Shown piece after piece: positions 9,242 through 17,453 of a DNA stretch of 57,743 nt. The notes below the pieces were generated by a model, which was given only the letters and a program-made list of their open reading frames with translations, was not told the origin of the DNA and made no database searches. The position numbers were made by a program, and so were the translations under genes. Numbering within the stretch: the first letter of the stretch is position 1; every line of letters starts with the position of its first letter. The stretch spans positions 1-57,743 of the forward strand of contig CAMKOM010000020.1 in the NCBI GenBank assembly GCA_946414435.1. The letters are read 5' to 3'. The DNA is from an uncultured Bacteroidota bacterium (GTDB taxonomy: Bacteria; Bacteroidota; Bacteroidia; Bacteroidales; SZUA-534).

Positions 9242-10605
9242 TCTTTCAATAAGTTTTTAGCTATATGTTTGATTATAGTGACATTAACAGCATTTCCCAA
9301 AGCTTCGAAAATGCGAGTTGTGGACAATGAAAAACTGTCATCACCGAATACCAAATCCTGCATACCTTGCAGTTTGGCTGCTTCTTTTACGGTCATATAT
9401 CTTCCTTTTTGCGGCTCGTCTGCAGTTGAATCGGATTTTGGAAGTTTAACCCAAGGCAATATTGGCACTTGAGTGCCAACCAAGTTTAAAGTTGGTGAGA
9501 ATGTTGGCAATTTGACACGGATGCCAGAAGCTCTAAATTGGATAATGTTGTCGTACAAAAATGGCCGCGCTGACGGTCCACAATTCCATTCAAATTTCTG
9601 ATGGCTGTTGTCGAAATGCTTGATTTTCTCAATCCAACCATCGAGCCACTTTTTGTGCTTTTCATAGAACGCCCGATTCTGCTTTATGTATGAGATTTTC
9701 CACTTCGGGAAAACTTTAGTTTTGTCGGTTTGAGAGTAAACGGGCAAGCAATTCAAACATTCCTCAATTGTGTTGCCCTTAATGGTGGCACCAAGTTTGC
9801 CTTTTTTCCCTTTCAGTTCCTTAACCGTTTGGTATGCTGGGGCAATATTCTCGTATTCGTAGTTGGCACCAAATTCCATTGCCCAAATAGGAAAGCGCGG
9901 AATTTTATCGCCGTTGGCAACGGTTTTATCCAAAAACTCTTGCCACACTTCCAACTGATGCCTCGTTTCGGGTTTGATTGGCATTATTTCCGTATCATTC
10001 TCGTCAACAATACGTTTAATATCACAACCTCTTGTTGTTGGATTAGGAAAATCGAAATGGTCAAGCGTCCCTTGTTCGCTGTCAACACAAACAATGTAAA
10101 TGCGTCGGCGGTGTTGCGGAATGGCAAATTGATGCGGCGAAAGAATTACAGGGGTTGCGACAAGGTATTTTGCTGCTTTAAGTTCGTTATGTATGGTTTC
10201 CCAAGTTCTGCCATGGTCGTGATTGCGAAGGGTGGCAACATTTTCAAGCAAAATGTATTTAGGGCGACGAGCTTTTACAATATCAAGGATATTATAGAAC
10301 AAATTGCCCCGTTCTTTTTCATCGTTGAAGCCTTGCCGTTTGCCAGCCTGACTGAAAGGTTGGCAAGGGAACCCTGCACACAGAATGTCGTGCTCTGGCA
10401 CGTCCTCAACTTTGACTTTGGTAATGTCACCTTCAATTATTGGGGTTTCTGGGAAGTTGATTTTGTAGAGTTTCCGTAAATCTTCCTTGAGCTCGCTTGC
10501 GAACACACATTCACAGCCCAATTGTTTAAGAGCCAAATGGAACCCGCCAAGACCAGCAAACAAATCAATGAAAGTGTATTGTTTTGACACAGAGAAAAAT
10601 CTCAT
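9238..10605 (-). CDS. DNA (cytosine-5) methyltransferase
   Basis: All main C5-methyltransferase motifs are visible in this 455-residue protein: motif I DLFAGLGGFHLAL, motif IV GFPCQPFSQAGKRQGF with the catalytic Cys, motif VI LLENV, motif VIII QHRRRIYIV, and motif X-like FEALGNAVNV near the C-terminus. It would protect host DNA from, or mark targets for, the downstream GHKL-Z1-nuclease genes. It is the first gene of a five-gene minus-strand operon with overlaps or gaps of at most 10 bases. The recognition sequence cannot be read from the protein. Confidence 0.93.
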   Translation of the reverse strand: MRFFSVSKQYTFIDLFAGLGGFHLALKQLGCECVFASELKEDLRKLYKINFPETPIIEGDITKVKVEDVPEHDILCAGFPCQPFSQAGKRQGFNDEKERGNLFYNILDIVKARRPKYILLENVATLRNHDHGRTWETIHNELKAAKYLVATPVILSPHQFAIPQHRRRIYIVCVDSEQGTLDHFDFPNPTTRGCDIKRIVDENDTEIMPIKPETRHQLEVWQEFLDKTVANGDKIPRFPIWAMEFGANYEYENIAPAYQTVKELKGKKGKLGATIKGNTIEECLNCLPVYSQTDKTKVFPKWKISYIKQNRAFYEKHKKWLDGWIEKIKHFDNSHQKFEWNCGPSARPFLYDNIIQFRASGIRVKLPTFSPTLNLVGTQVPILPWVKLPKSDSTADEPQKGRYMTVKEAAKLQGMQDLVFGDDSFSLSTTRIFEALGNAVNVTIIKHIAKNLLKE

Positions 10606-11064
10606 TTTCCTCGTCCGCCAAACACCCTGAATCGGACTATGTTACCAATCTGTTATTCTATAGCCACATACAAAAAACGTGGGTATCTGTACCTTCATCC
10701 GTTCACTGTTGTGGTGTAGGAAACCTTTGAGACTAAACGAACAAAGAGATACCCACGCTGCGTGTATATAGCCCGAAAAGCGTGCAGGGCAAAAATGCCC
10801 AATGCACACCCCCGGAATGTATAGCACACCCGTAGCATCGTCTTTTGCATTGTTCTTGAGTCTCTTTTGAAAGTCCTACGTTCCAACAGTCAAAAACAAG
10901 CATCAGGTGACGCTTTATGTATATGTCTGCCGCAAGAGCTAAAATGGCACAAACGGCAAAGGACAAATGTAGAGAATTTTGGGAATTTTACGGTCGAAAA
11001 AATCGGTCACAAATCTAGTTAACATTCCAATTTTGCTGTACACAAGTGACTTCCAAGTTACTTT
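10606..11064. other. 459-bp non-coding gap between methyltransferase and RT
   Basis: No convincing gene is present; the short ORFs have no recognisable features. It holds an 11-bp perfect inverted repeat (10678-10688 and 10747-10757) and several short palindromes, so it is structured. It should contain the promoter of the restriction-like operon and the 3' region of the RT gene. Confidence 0.5.
10678..10757. repeat. Inverted repeat CGTGGGTATCT / AGATACCCACG
   Basis: The 11-bp arms are perfect complements separated by 58 bases. On the minus strand the right arm runs into the left arm followed by TTTTTTG, so it could form a long hairpin or mark ends of a small element. I have a loose impression that this stretch recurs in Bacteroides genomes but cannot confirm it. 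Confidence 0.6.
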
Positions 11065-12579
11065 TTAGTATCCAAATAATTGTGCTTCATTCTTATTAGG
11101 AATATCGGAAGTCTTTTGAAGAACATCTTCATTTATAATACTACACTCATTGAAAATTTGTTGGTATTCTGGTTTAAGCCAGTCATTATTCCACAACTGA
11201 ACATTTGTGTTATTGGCTGCGATTTGGCAGAGTTTTTCATCTGAATTTTGTTCTTTATCCCTGTAGGTTTTAATTGTAAGACGCTGAAACCAAACTTTCC
11301 ATTGGCCAACATTCGGCTTGTTGTTGAATTTTACTTCAATTAACCTGCATATCTCATCTACATCCGTTTTATTCGGTTCTAATGACAATATCTTTCCAAG
11401 ACAAACAATCACTGATGAATAAGTCCTTGGATTATTATAAGCTATATCAACTAGTATGCTGACAAGTACTCTTGTCGATTCTTCCTTGATTTCTTTTAGT
11501 GTGAAAATTCTATCAATAAAAGCGCTCATTGCAGTTGATATGCTACCTGAATTTGGATACTTTTCAGCCAATGAATGAATTAGCAACAAATGCTTTTGCA
11601 AGGTCTTTTCTCCATGCTTTGCTTCATTCCAATACAATTTGTCAGGTTTTATGACATCTCGTATTATATTATCGGAGACAAATGTTTTCTGGGTATTAAG
11701 CCTTAAATTGATATCTGATAAAACTTCAGAAAGCATTTTCGCAATTTTGATGGTATCTTCTTGTGTATTAGCAAAAATTCTATAATCATCACGATATCGC
11801 AATATCGTATAATCACCAACCTTAGTGTCTGCATCACTAATTCTATCCGTCAACATACTATCAGCATAACCCAAAACCATTTCAGCAATAAAATCCATAA
11901 GCACACTTCCTTGAGGAATGCCATTAGTCTGTCTATAAGACATTGCTTGAATGATGTCATCAATAATACAGCCTATCAATGTGGACGGTGAGTCATTCCG
12001 ATGTTTTCTCGAAATTTCCTTTCCATGTAAAGCCCACCCAATAGTATGAGTGTAAATGGAGCCATAACAATCGGTAATATCAGTAACCAATACACTCTTA
12101 TACTTTAATGCGAGCTCGATGGATTGTTGTTCGATTTCCTCCCACCAATTAAGAATACTTGCAGAAGCATCTGTTTTTAGCTGGTTATCACTTACCTTTG
12201 TAATTAATGGCAAACTATAACATTTAATATTTTCGTTTTTTTGGAAATATGCAAATCTGTTCTTTATTAGTTCCCAGTTATCACTTTCAGTTATTCTATT
12301 GATTAAACAGATATAAACAGCAGGATTAATTATTTGCATTGGTCTCCAAGCAAAATTGCCATCTTTATTTGTGAGGAACCTGTAATTAACAAATTCACAA
12401 TCATTTGGTTTGTTATTTTGAATATCAAATAACTTTTGATTACCAATTATTTTTTCAAACTCTGTCAATAATGGCTGGAAATCAAAATATTTAGGCAAAT
12501 CTATTGCGCAATATTTGCTTGCTTGTAAAAAAAAGTCACGAGCTTCTTTATTGGTTGTTTCAATAATCTTTTTTTTCAT
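11065..12579 (-). CDS. Abi/UG-type reverse transcriptase (putative defence RT)
   Basis: The 504-residue protein has the RT palm motifs: VTDITDCYGSIYTHTIGWAL (motif A region), GIPQGSVLMDFIAE (motif B region), and the catalytic ILRYRDDYRIF (YRDD box), then LRLNTQKT. There is no maturase, integrase or CRISPR partner. The ~150-residue helical C-terminal extension (SILVDIAYNNPRTYSSVIV) and the neighbourhood fit the Unknown-Group/Abi RTs that act in phage defence. I cannot assign a DRT class. Some classes need an ncRNA upstream of the gene; here that would be in 12580-12907. It is monocistronic and divergent from the AbiH gene. Confidence 0.8.
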   Translation of the reverse strand: MKKKIIETTNKEARDFFLQASKYCAIDLPKYFDFQPLLTEFEKIIGNQKLFDIQNNKPNDCEFVNYRFLTNKDGNFAWRPMQIINPAVYICLINRITESDNWELIKNRFAYFQKNENIKCYSLPLITKVSDNQLKTDASASILNWWEEIEQQSIELALKYKSVLVTDITDCYGSIYTHTIGWALHGKEISRKHRNDSPSTLIGCIIDDIIQAMSYRQTNGIPQGSVLMDFIAEMVLGYADSMLTDRISDADTKVGDYTILRYRDDYRIFANTQEDTIKIAKMLSEVLSDINLRLNTQKTFVSDNIIRDVIKPDKLYWNEAKHGEKTLQKHLLLIHSLAEKYPNSGSISTAMSAFIDRIFTLKEIKEESTRVLVSILVDIAYNNPRTYSSVIVCLGKILSLEPNKTDVDEICRLIEVKFNNKPNVGQWKVWFQRLTIKTYRDKEQNSDEKLCQIAANNTNVQLWNNDWLKPEYQQIFNECSIINEDVLQKTSDIPNKNEAQLFGY

Positions 12580-12624
12580 AAAGTCCTTTTTTGATTATAC
12601 CATATCATATAACCATCTTTCTCT

Positions 12625-12760
12625 TTAGTGTGATTTCGCATCAGAGATTCTTTTGATAGCTTGGATGTTTTTAGTTGTTATTCGGTTCCCTTTCCCATTC
12701 TTAACTTGAAATACATAAATCTTTCGCCAGAGAATTCATACACGACAATAAAGAACCCTG
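12625..12760 (-). pseudogene. Possible decayed short ORF upstream of the RT
   Basis: Two minus-strand frames read as parts of one peptide: FFIVVYEFSGERFMYF, then after a frame change YVFQVKNGKGNRITTKNIQA ending in a stop at 12625. One frameshift would join them. No family is recognised, and the region may instead hold promoters or an RT-associated RNA. Confidence 0.25.
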
Positions 12761-12907
12761 GAATAATTATTTCTTGTTCATTTCCTTGTTTTTAGACACC
12801 AAAAATAAAAGAATGCTCTCGAAATTATACCGAAGGGCAACAAAAGTTATCATCACCCGATGAAATGAACTACTTTTGGATAATTAATAAATAGAGACGC
12901 ATAAAGT

Positions 12908-14134
12908 ATGAATCGCATTGTTCTGATAGGCAACGGATTTGATTTGGCTCACGGCTTGAAAACCAGTTATAAGGATTTTATAGAAGGGTATTGGCAATAT
13001 AGGTTTAGTAAGTTTGGTCAAGAGCAATCTTGTATTTCAAAAGATTGCTTATGTACATTTGAACGATTGGATAGATTCTCTTGGTATAATTTTTATCAAG
13101 AGATTATGCGAGGTTTCTTAAGAAAAACTACAGGAAAAGAGGTTGTTGATTATATACTTAATGATGACCAAGACTTTGTGGTTACATATTCGCCCTTCTT
13201 CAAAGAAATAGTAAAAAGTATTGAAACAAAAGGGTGGGTTGATATAGAAAACGAGTATTACAGTCTGCTGACCGAATATGCCTTTAATGAATCATCGAAA
13301 GAAAAACTTACAAGACTGAATGGCCAACTGGAATATCTTAAACTCTTGTTGGTTGATTATTTAAAAAGTATTGAGAAACAGGCGAAAGCCATTGATTGTA
13401 TAAGAGAAAAGATTTACGCGCCAATAAAAAAACAAGATATTTCCGTTGAATTCCAAAGCATTCTGAAAGATTTGGTGGACTCTTGGATGAAAGAAAACAT
13501 ATTGATTGTAAAAAATAAGATACTGCGATATGGCTTAAAAATAAAGGACTATACTGAAAACATTAATTACTTCCATAAAAACCACAAGGCGGGGAAGTGC
13601 AAGTATACTGATGTTCCATGTGCTTATATGCTACCTGATGCGGTTTTGCTATTGAGTTTTAATTATACGCATACCGCGGAGTTGTACCACAACCAAGAAT
13701 TGAGTTTCATCAACTATCTTCACGGAAGTATAGATGCTCCAGACAATGTTATATTTGGTTATGGTGATGAGTCAGACGCCAAGTTCAAGGAACTTCAAAA
13801 CAATAGTAACGATGGATGTCTGAAGAATGTGAAAACCATAAGATACCTTGAATCGGATAACTACAGGAAGTTGTTGTCATTTATGGATGCGCAGCCATAT
13901 CAGGTTTGCATTATGGGGCATTCCTGTGGCAATTCCGACCGCACATTGTTGAATACTCTGTTTGAGCATAAAAATTGTATTTCTATCAAGCCATACTATT
14001 ATCGGAAAAAAGATGGATTTGACAATTACATTGAATTGGTGCAGAATATCAGCCGAAACTTTACCGATATGAAACTAATGCGTGACAGAGTTGTGAATAA
14101 ACAATACTGCGAGTTTCTAACGCTGTGTCGATAA
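12908..14134 (+). CDS. AbiH family abortive-infection protein
   Basis: The N-terminus RIVLIGNGFDLAHGLKTSY is the hallmark of the AbiH family, a phage abortive-infection family first described in lactococci. Other conserved parts are LLSFNYTHTAELY, INYLHGSID, and IMGHSCGNSDRTLL near the C-terminus; the GNGFD loop looks like a nucleotide-binding turn. Length 408 residues is typical. It is divergent from the RT, sharing a 328-bp intergenic region. Mechanism is unknown for the family. It marks the right end of the defence gene run. Confidence 0.85.
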   Translation: MNRIVLIGNGFDLAHGLKTSYKDFIEGYWQYRFSKFGQEQSCISKDCLCTFERLDRFSWYNFYQEIMRGFLRKTTGKEVVDYILNDDQDFVVTYSPFFKEIVKSIETKGWVDIENEYYSLLTEYAFNESSKEKLTRLNGQLEYLKLLLVDYLKSIEKQAKAIDCIREKIYAPIKKQDISVEFQSILKDLVDSWMKENILIVKNKILRYGLKIKDYTENINYFHKNHKAGKCKYTDVPCAYMLPDAVLLLSFNYTHTAELYHNQELSFINYLHGSIDAPDNVIFGYGDESDAKFKELQNNSNDGCLKNVKTIRYLESDNYRKLLSFMDAQPYQVCIMGHSCGNSDRTLLNTLFEHKNCISIKPYYYRKKDGFDNYIELVQNISRNFTDMKLMRDRVVNKQYCEFLTLCR

Positions 14135-14300
14135 CCTTTTTTGCGACGCAACGCGATATGGCGAATACGAAAGCAAATATGTTTTTTTGCAGAAAATAAA
14201 CTTTCCCAATAGATGAGCATCGTTCGTCGGGGGGGACGGCCGTTTTTTTATGTCAACCGGTACGCGAACCCGAAGACGGTGTCGAAAATCCGTTACGAAT

Positions 14301-14329
14301 CGGTAAAAGATTATTAATGTACTGTTGCG
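14301..14329. repeat. Left copy of 29-bp direct repeat flanking the WYL island
   Basis: This stretch and 21901-21929 differ at only two positions, and weaker similarity (about 50 percent by eye) extends ~38 bases upstream. The two copies bracket the entire WYL/RNA-processing block in the same orientation, exactly 7,600 bases apart. Confidence 0.7.
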
Positions 14330-14400
14330 AACGATAAAAATGTATTAGCTGTTTAGAATAACTATGGGGGCTTCGGTCGCCCAAACATAAGTAAACTAAA

Positions 14401-14517
14401 AACCGAATAAAGTCCCGACTTTCAGACAGCTTGTCTGCCAGCCACAAGGGGATTTTGCGCCCTACATAATTGCCAATCGGTGAGTCTGCCTCATACGATT
14501 GGGGACTTTATTCGGTT
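14401..14517 (-). ncRNA. Candidate cloverleaf RNA with 16-bp closing stem
   Basis: A perfect 16-bp inverted repeat (14502-14517 with 14401-14416) encloses three hairpins. These are CAATCG/CGATTG extended by TGAG/CTCA (14474-14501), AGGG/CCCT (14447-14463) and CAGACA/TGTCTG (14423-14437). On the minus strand the 3' arm is followed by TTTTAGTTT. The start lies about 15 bases after the expected start site of the site-1 promoter (14539-14575). The fold resembles a tRNA-like cloverleaf with a long stem. No open reading frame in it is convincing. Transcription and fold are predictions. Confidence 0.5.
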
Positions 14518-14538
14518 AGAAAACTCTAAATCGCACCG

Positions 14539-14575
14539 CAAAAGAAATATGCCACTACGAAGCCTTTTTGCGTAA
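14539..14575 (-). promoter_or_regulatory. Site 1: palindrome plus -7 box, reads left into cloverleaf RNA
   Basis: The 21-bp palindrome CTACGAA-N7-TGCGTAA lies at 14555-14575. A -7-like box TTCTTTTG (minus strand, 14539-14546) follows after exactly 8 bp. On the other side a partial copy of a second site (GAGCACTA at about 14605-14612) suggests a lost divergent partner. Confidence 0.6.
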
Positions 14576-14625
14576 CTGGAATTATTTTCAGTTTTTTTTG
14601 TTTCTGAGCACTAAAAAAACAAAAA

Positions 14626-14648
14626 AGCCGCCAGCAAAACTGACGGCT
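14626..14648 (-). terminator. Terminator of the WYL gene
   Basis: On the minus strand AGCCGTCAG-TTTTG-CTGGCGGCT is followed by TTTTTTGTTTTTTT, about 140 bases after the WYL stop codon. Confidence 0.65.
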
Positions 14649-14680
14649 AAATCAGAAAGACGTTAGACGTTCTCCAAACC

Positions 14681-14719
14681 ACCGATTCAGAATGAACGCA
14701 GACTATATCGGTCTTTTTT
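14681..14719 (+). terminator. Plus-strand hairpin with U-run
   Basis: ACCGAT pairs with ATCGGT across a 20-base loop and is followed by CTTTTTT. No plus-strand gene ends nearby, so it may end a small transcript or block read-through toward the WYL gene. Confidence 0.35.
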
Positions 14720-14785
14720 ATTTCAGCAGCGTTGGGCATAAAGCGTCTCAATCGCTGTCTAACCACCTTTCTATATCATCCTGTC

Positions 14786-15805
14786 TCACACCATTTTGTC
14801 ATACAGTTCCAAAGTGTCTTTCAGTTGGTTTCGCATATGCTCGCGCACGTTTCGCGGGTAAATGATTTTAATGCCAGGGCCGTACGACATAAAGACAGAG
14901 TACATTTCGAAGTTGATTACCACGTCGATAGCAAAGACGCAACTGCCGTCGGGGTTTTCACGCACCAGCCGTTGCGAGCGGTGCAAAGGCTTGGTTCTGA
15001 CGTAGTTGCTCTGCTCGGGCGTCGCCCAGAACTTAATGGTGCGCGGTGTGCTGCCAACGTTCTTGCTCACGCCAATCACATTGTCGAAGAAGTGTTCGGG
15101 GTCGAATTTCGGGTTGTCGCGGAAAGGCTCGTCCGAAGGCTCAATGCTCACAATACGGTCGAGAGCCAGATTGTAAATGGCCAGGCTGTCAACCTTTGCG
15201 CCGAACACGAACCAGCGGTTGCGGAACTCTTTCAGCAGATAGGGACAGAAAATGTACTCGGTCGGCTTTCGAGCGTTAAACGACTGATAGACAATGCGCA
15301 GCGTCTGCCGCTTGGCAATGTGGTTGTAGAGCGGATTGAGCAGGCGCAGGCCTTTCAGGTTGGGCACGCTGTCGAAATTGACAATGGGCTTGCTGTTGCT
15401 GCGGCTGACTGCCACCATATCGCGAAGGCGGCTGACAACATCGGCCATCTCGGCAAACTGCTCAAAACCTTCAAGTTCGCGCAGCATATCCACCGCTTCG
15501 CGCAGCACTTCGTAGTCGTTCTGCGAGAGCGGCATATTGGTGATTGAGAAGTCGCTGTCGGTGTAGCGGTAGTATTTGTGGTCGTACACTTCGATTGGCG
15601 CGTTGTAGCCCAACTTGTCGGAACGCATCATCTGAATGTCGGCCTGCACGGTGCGCACCGACACACCCTTGGTGATTCCTTCGGCATCATACAAGGCCGC
15701 GCAGCAAGCATCGACAAGGTCGTCGAGCGTCCACTGGCGGAACCTGTTGCGCAGACAATTATCGATTGTCTTATAGCGGATTAGCGCGTTTTTGTTTGCT
15801 GGCAT
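14786..15805 (-). CDS. WYL-domain transcriptional regulator
   Basis: The 339-residue protein has an N-terminal helix-turn-helix (about residues 15-80, ending VRTVQADIQMMR), a middle linker and a WYL domain (about 165-260: LRIVYQSF, then FCPYLLKEFRNRWFVFGA, and LALDRI), followed by a WCX-like C-terminal domain. WYL regulators sense nucleic acids or nucleotides and control defence and DNA- or RNA-damage genes. Its own promoter carries palindrome 2, and the same palindrome occurs before every major transcript of this island, so it is the obvious candidate to bind them. The activator or repressor role is not settled by sequence. Confidence 0.88.
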   Translation of the reverse strand: MPANKNALIRYKTIDNCLRNRFRQWTLDDLVDACCAALYDAEGITKGVSVRTVQADIQMMRSDKLGYNAPIEVYDHKYYRYTDSDFSITNMPLSQNDYEVLREAVDMLRELEGFEQFAEMADVVSRLRDMVAVSRSNSKPIVNFDSVPNLKGLRLLNPLYNHIAKRQTLRIVYQSFNARKPTEYIFCPYLLKEFRNRWFVFGAKVDSLAIYNLALDRIVSIEPSDEPFRDNPKFDPEHFFDNVIGVSKNVGSTPRTIKFWATPEQSNYVRTKPLHRSQRLVRENPDGSCVFAIDVVINFEMYSVFMSYGPGIKIIYPRNVREHMRNQLKDTLELYDKMV

Positions 15806-15830
15806 AACTGTCGATTTTTTAAAAACAATA

Positions 15831-15870
15831 CAAAGGTACGAATCGACTACGCAGTCTTTTTGCGTAGTCG
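15831..15870 (-). promoter_or_regulatory. Site 2: promoter/operator of the WYL gene
   Basis: The perfect palindrome CGACTACGCA-N7-TGCGTAGTCG (15844-15870; core 15847-15867) is 8 bp upstream of a consensus -7 box TACCTTTG (minus, 15831-15838). This implies autoregulation. Confidence 0.7.
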
Positions 15871-15904
15871 GAAAAATTTTAAGATTTTTTGAAAATAATT
15901 TCAG

Positions 15905-15941
15905 TTACGCAAAAAGGCTTCGTTGTGAGTGTTTTCCTTTG
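15905..15941 (+). promoter_or_regulatory. Site 3: promoter/operator reading right into small RNA
   Basis: TTACGCA-N7-TTCGTTG (15905-15925) is 8 bp before TTCCTTTG (15934-15941). It forms a divergent pair with site 2, 58 bp apart, and no protein gene follows on the plus strand; the folded RNA at 15987 does. Confidence 0.6.
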
Positions 15942-15986
15942 TTGCGTTGTTCGGACGAAAAGCGAAGGCGTATTGCATATCGTATA

Positions 15987-16047
15987 GGGTTGTTGGGCAT
16001 ATATCCGCAAATTGTGTGCGGAAGAAGATTGCCTGGCAACCTTTTTT
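15987..16047 (+). ncRNA. Small structured RNA, copy 1 (homologue of 19436-19498)
   Basis: Three stacked helices can form: GGTTG/CAACC (outer), GGCA/TGCC (middle) and CCGCA/TGCGG (inner, 7-nt loop). They are separated by conserved internal loops TATAT and AAGAAGAT, then TTTTTT. Copy 2 differs at seven positions within the helical part; six of these form three compensated pairs (G-C to A-T twice, A-T to G-C once). It starts ~45 bases after site 3's -7 box. Overlapping short ORFs are not conserved in reading frame. Function unknown. Confidence 0.65.
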
Positions 16048-16094
16048 GTTAGCAACTCTCTTTTTTGGATTTTTCCCGAATTTCATAATCGCAG

Positions 16095-17285
16095 TTACAT
16101 TCCAAACTGCTTTCGGCGAATCTCAATCATCAGATTATTAACGAAATCGGTGTCGATTTTCTCGCGGATTGTCGATTGCTCCATCAGTAGCTGCATACGC
16201 TCCTGCTCCTGCTCAAGCATTTCAATGATTTCGTTGTATTCGAATTTATGATTGCGGACATCCATCAGAAACTGGTGGTCGGCAGTGCGTTCAAGAATCA
16301 GGCCACGGCCTTCGGCAATCTCCGCCGCCATACGTATCATTCTGAAACAGTGCATCATATTCTTCGAATCGTAATTCTTGTCCAAGTTCGACTCGTAGCG
16401 TTTCGGGTTGCGGTTCTTCACCCAAGTCTGATAGTCGGCATATTGGCGGCAGTGGCTCGTGTAGCCGCTTTGGTTGTACGAAATGAAGCACACGGGGCGC
16501 GCCGCCTTGTCGTCAACCGACGACAGACGCAACTCATCGGCCGAGCCATCGTCCTTAATAACACCACGATAGCCTATTGCGGTCATTTGCGACAGACGGT
16601 CGGTAACGGCTGCCGTATCGGAATCAGCGAAATAATCCATACAGAACGATAGGAACAGATGGTCGTTGCGCCAATCGGGACAGGCTGCGGTATGCGCACC
16701 GAAATCATAATAAACGCCATAGATTTCGTGCATATTCGGCACGTTGACAAGGCCGCAAAATTCCTGACACAGCCCACGATTGGCGAGCCAGTTGCTGAAT
16801 TTTGTGCTGCCTTGCCCTTTGAATGTATATATGAAATCGTAGGGCGACAAGCGTTCCGTTATCGGATTGACAATCTTCTTGTTAAGTCCACGCGCCTTTT
16901 CAATCTGCGACTTGGCATAGCCGAAGAACGGATTGAAGCACTGCTTGCTTATAAACTGTTCGCGGTTGTCGATAACCATCCGCATCAGCGGACTGACGCT
17001 GCCAATTATCTTATTTTCAGGCACAAACAGGCTTTCCAGCACCGTCGGATTCGATTTGAGCAGAAGACGTACCAGCTCGCCTATCTCGAACCAGGTGTTG
17101 TCGTGGCGCTGGTCGGATACCTGTGGCTGATAGCCGTAGCAACCGAACAGTTGGTCGCGCGTGCAGACATAAACTCCGCTGGTATCAACATCACTGTCGG
17201 CATTGTTGAGACCGTAGAGGTGGCTTCCGCGAATGTACTCATAGAGCAGACGCCCATCGTTCCGAATGATTTCGAAGTTTGTCAT
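16095..17285 (-). CDS. RlaP-type nucleotidyltransferase 1 (DNA polymerase beta superfamily)
   Basis: The start at 17285 (MTNFEIIRNDG) gives 396 residues; the open frame upstream to 17819 is antisense to another gene and is not used. The nucleotidyltransferase signature is GSHLYGLNNADSDVD at residues 20-34, with catalytic Asp32 and Asp34. The rest is the helical domain of the RlaP family, which recurs next to RNA ligases, kinases and Thg1 in bacterial RNA-repair gene clusters. It would add nucleotides to, or otherwise modify, RNA ends; the substrate is unknown. It is divergent from the 17454 gene and driven by site 4. Confidence 0.8.
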   Translation of the reverse strand: MTNFEIIRNDGRLLYEYIRGSHLYGLNNADSDVDTSGVYVCTRDQLFGCYGYQPQVSDQRHDNTWFEIGELVRLLLKSNPTVLESLFVPENKIIGSVSPLMRMVIDNREQFISKQCFNPFFGYAKSQIEKARGLNKKIVNPITERLSPYDFIYTFKGQGSTKFSNWLANRGLCQEFCGLVNVPNMHEIYGVYYDFGAHTAACPDWRNDHLFLSFCMDYFADSDTAAVTDRLSQMTAIGYRGVIKDDGSADELRLSSVDDKAARPVCFISYNQSGYTSHCRQYADYQTWVKNRNPKRYESNLDKNYDSKNMMHCFRMIRMAAEIAEGRGLILERTADHQFLMDVRNHKFEYNEIIEMLEQEQERMQLLMEQSTIREKIDTDFVNNLMIEIRRKQFGM

Positions 17286-17313
17286 AATTAGTGTCAGTTT
17301 TCGATTTCCGCGG

Positions 17314-17350
17314 CAAAAATATACCCTTGCTACGCAGCCTATCTGCGTAG
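17314..17350 (-). promoter_or_regulatory. Site 4: promoter/operator of RlaP 1
   Basis: CTACGCA-N7-TGCGTAG (17330-17350) is 8 bp from TATTTTTG (minus, 17314-17321). The arms are a perfect palindrome. Confidence 0.7.
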
Positions 17351-17395
17351 TGCTCAAAAAAATGTTTTTTTCGAAAAAACTGAAAATATTTTCAG

Positions 17396-17432
17396 CTACG
17401 CAAAAAGGCTTCGTAGTGGCAGGTTTTCTTTG
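17396..17432 (+). promoter_or_regulatory. Site 5: promoter/operator of the 17454-RlaP 2 transcript
   Basis: CTACGCA-N7-TTCGTAG (17396-17416) is 8 bp before TTTCTTTG (17425-17432), 22 bp ahead of the ATG at 17454. It forms a divergent pair with site 4, 66 bp apart. Confidence 0.65.
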
Positions 17433-17453
17433 CTGCGAAAAAAACAGCAAATT

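Noticed and set aside
10642-10966. Three overlapping minus-strand ORFs of 61-77 residues
   Set aside because: No recognisable domain, and they cover an inverted-repeat region in different frames; more likely non-coding.
11065-12907. Retron or group II intron
   Set aside because: No msr/msd-like inverted-repeat RNA next to the RT and no maturase or intron domain V structure could be seen.
16012-16251. Short ORF beginning MCAEEDCLAT, similar to an ORF at 19228-19473 beginning MCAEENCLAT
   Set aside because: The similarity is confined to the small-RNA sequence, where substitutions follow base pairing rather than codon positions; the downstream protein parts are unrelated.
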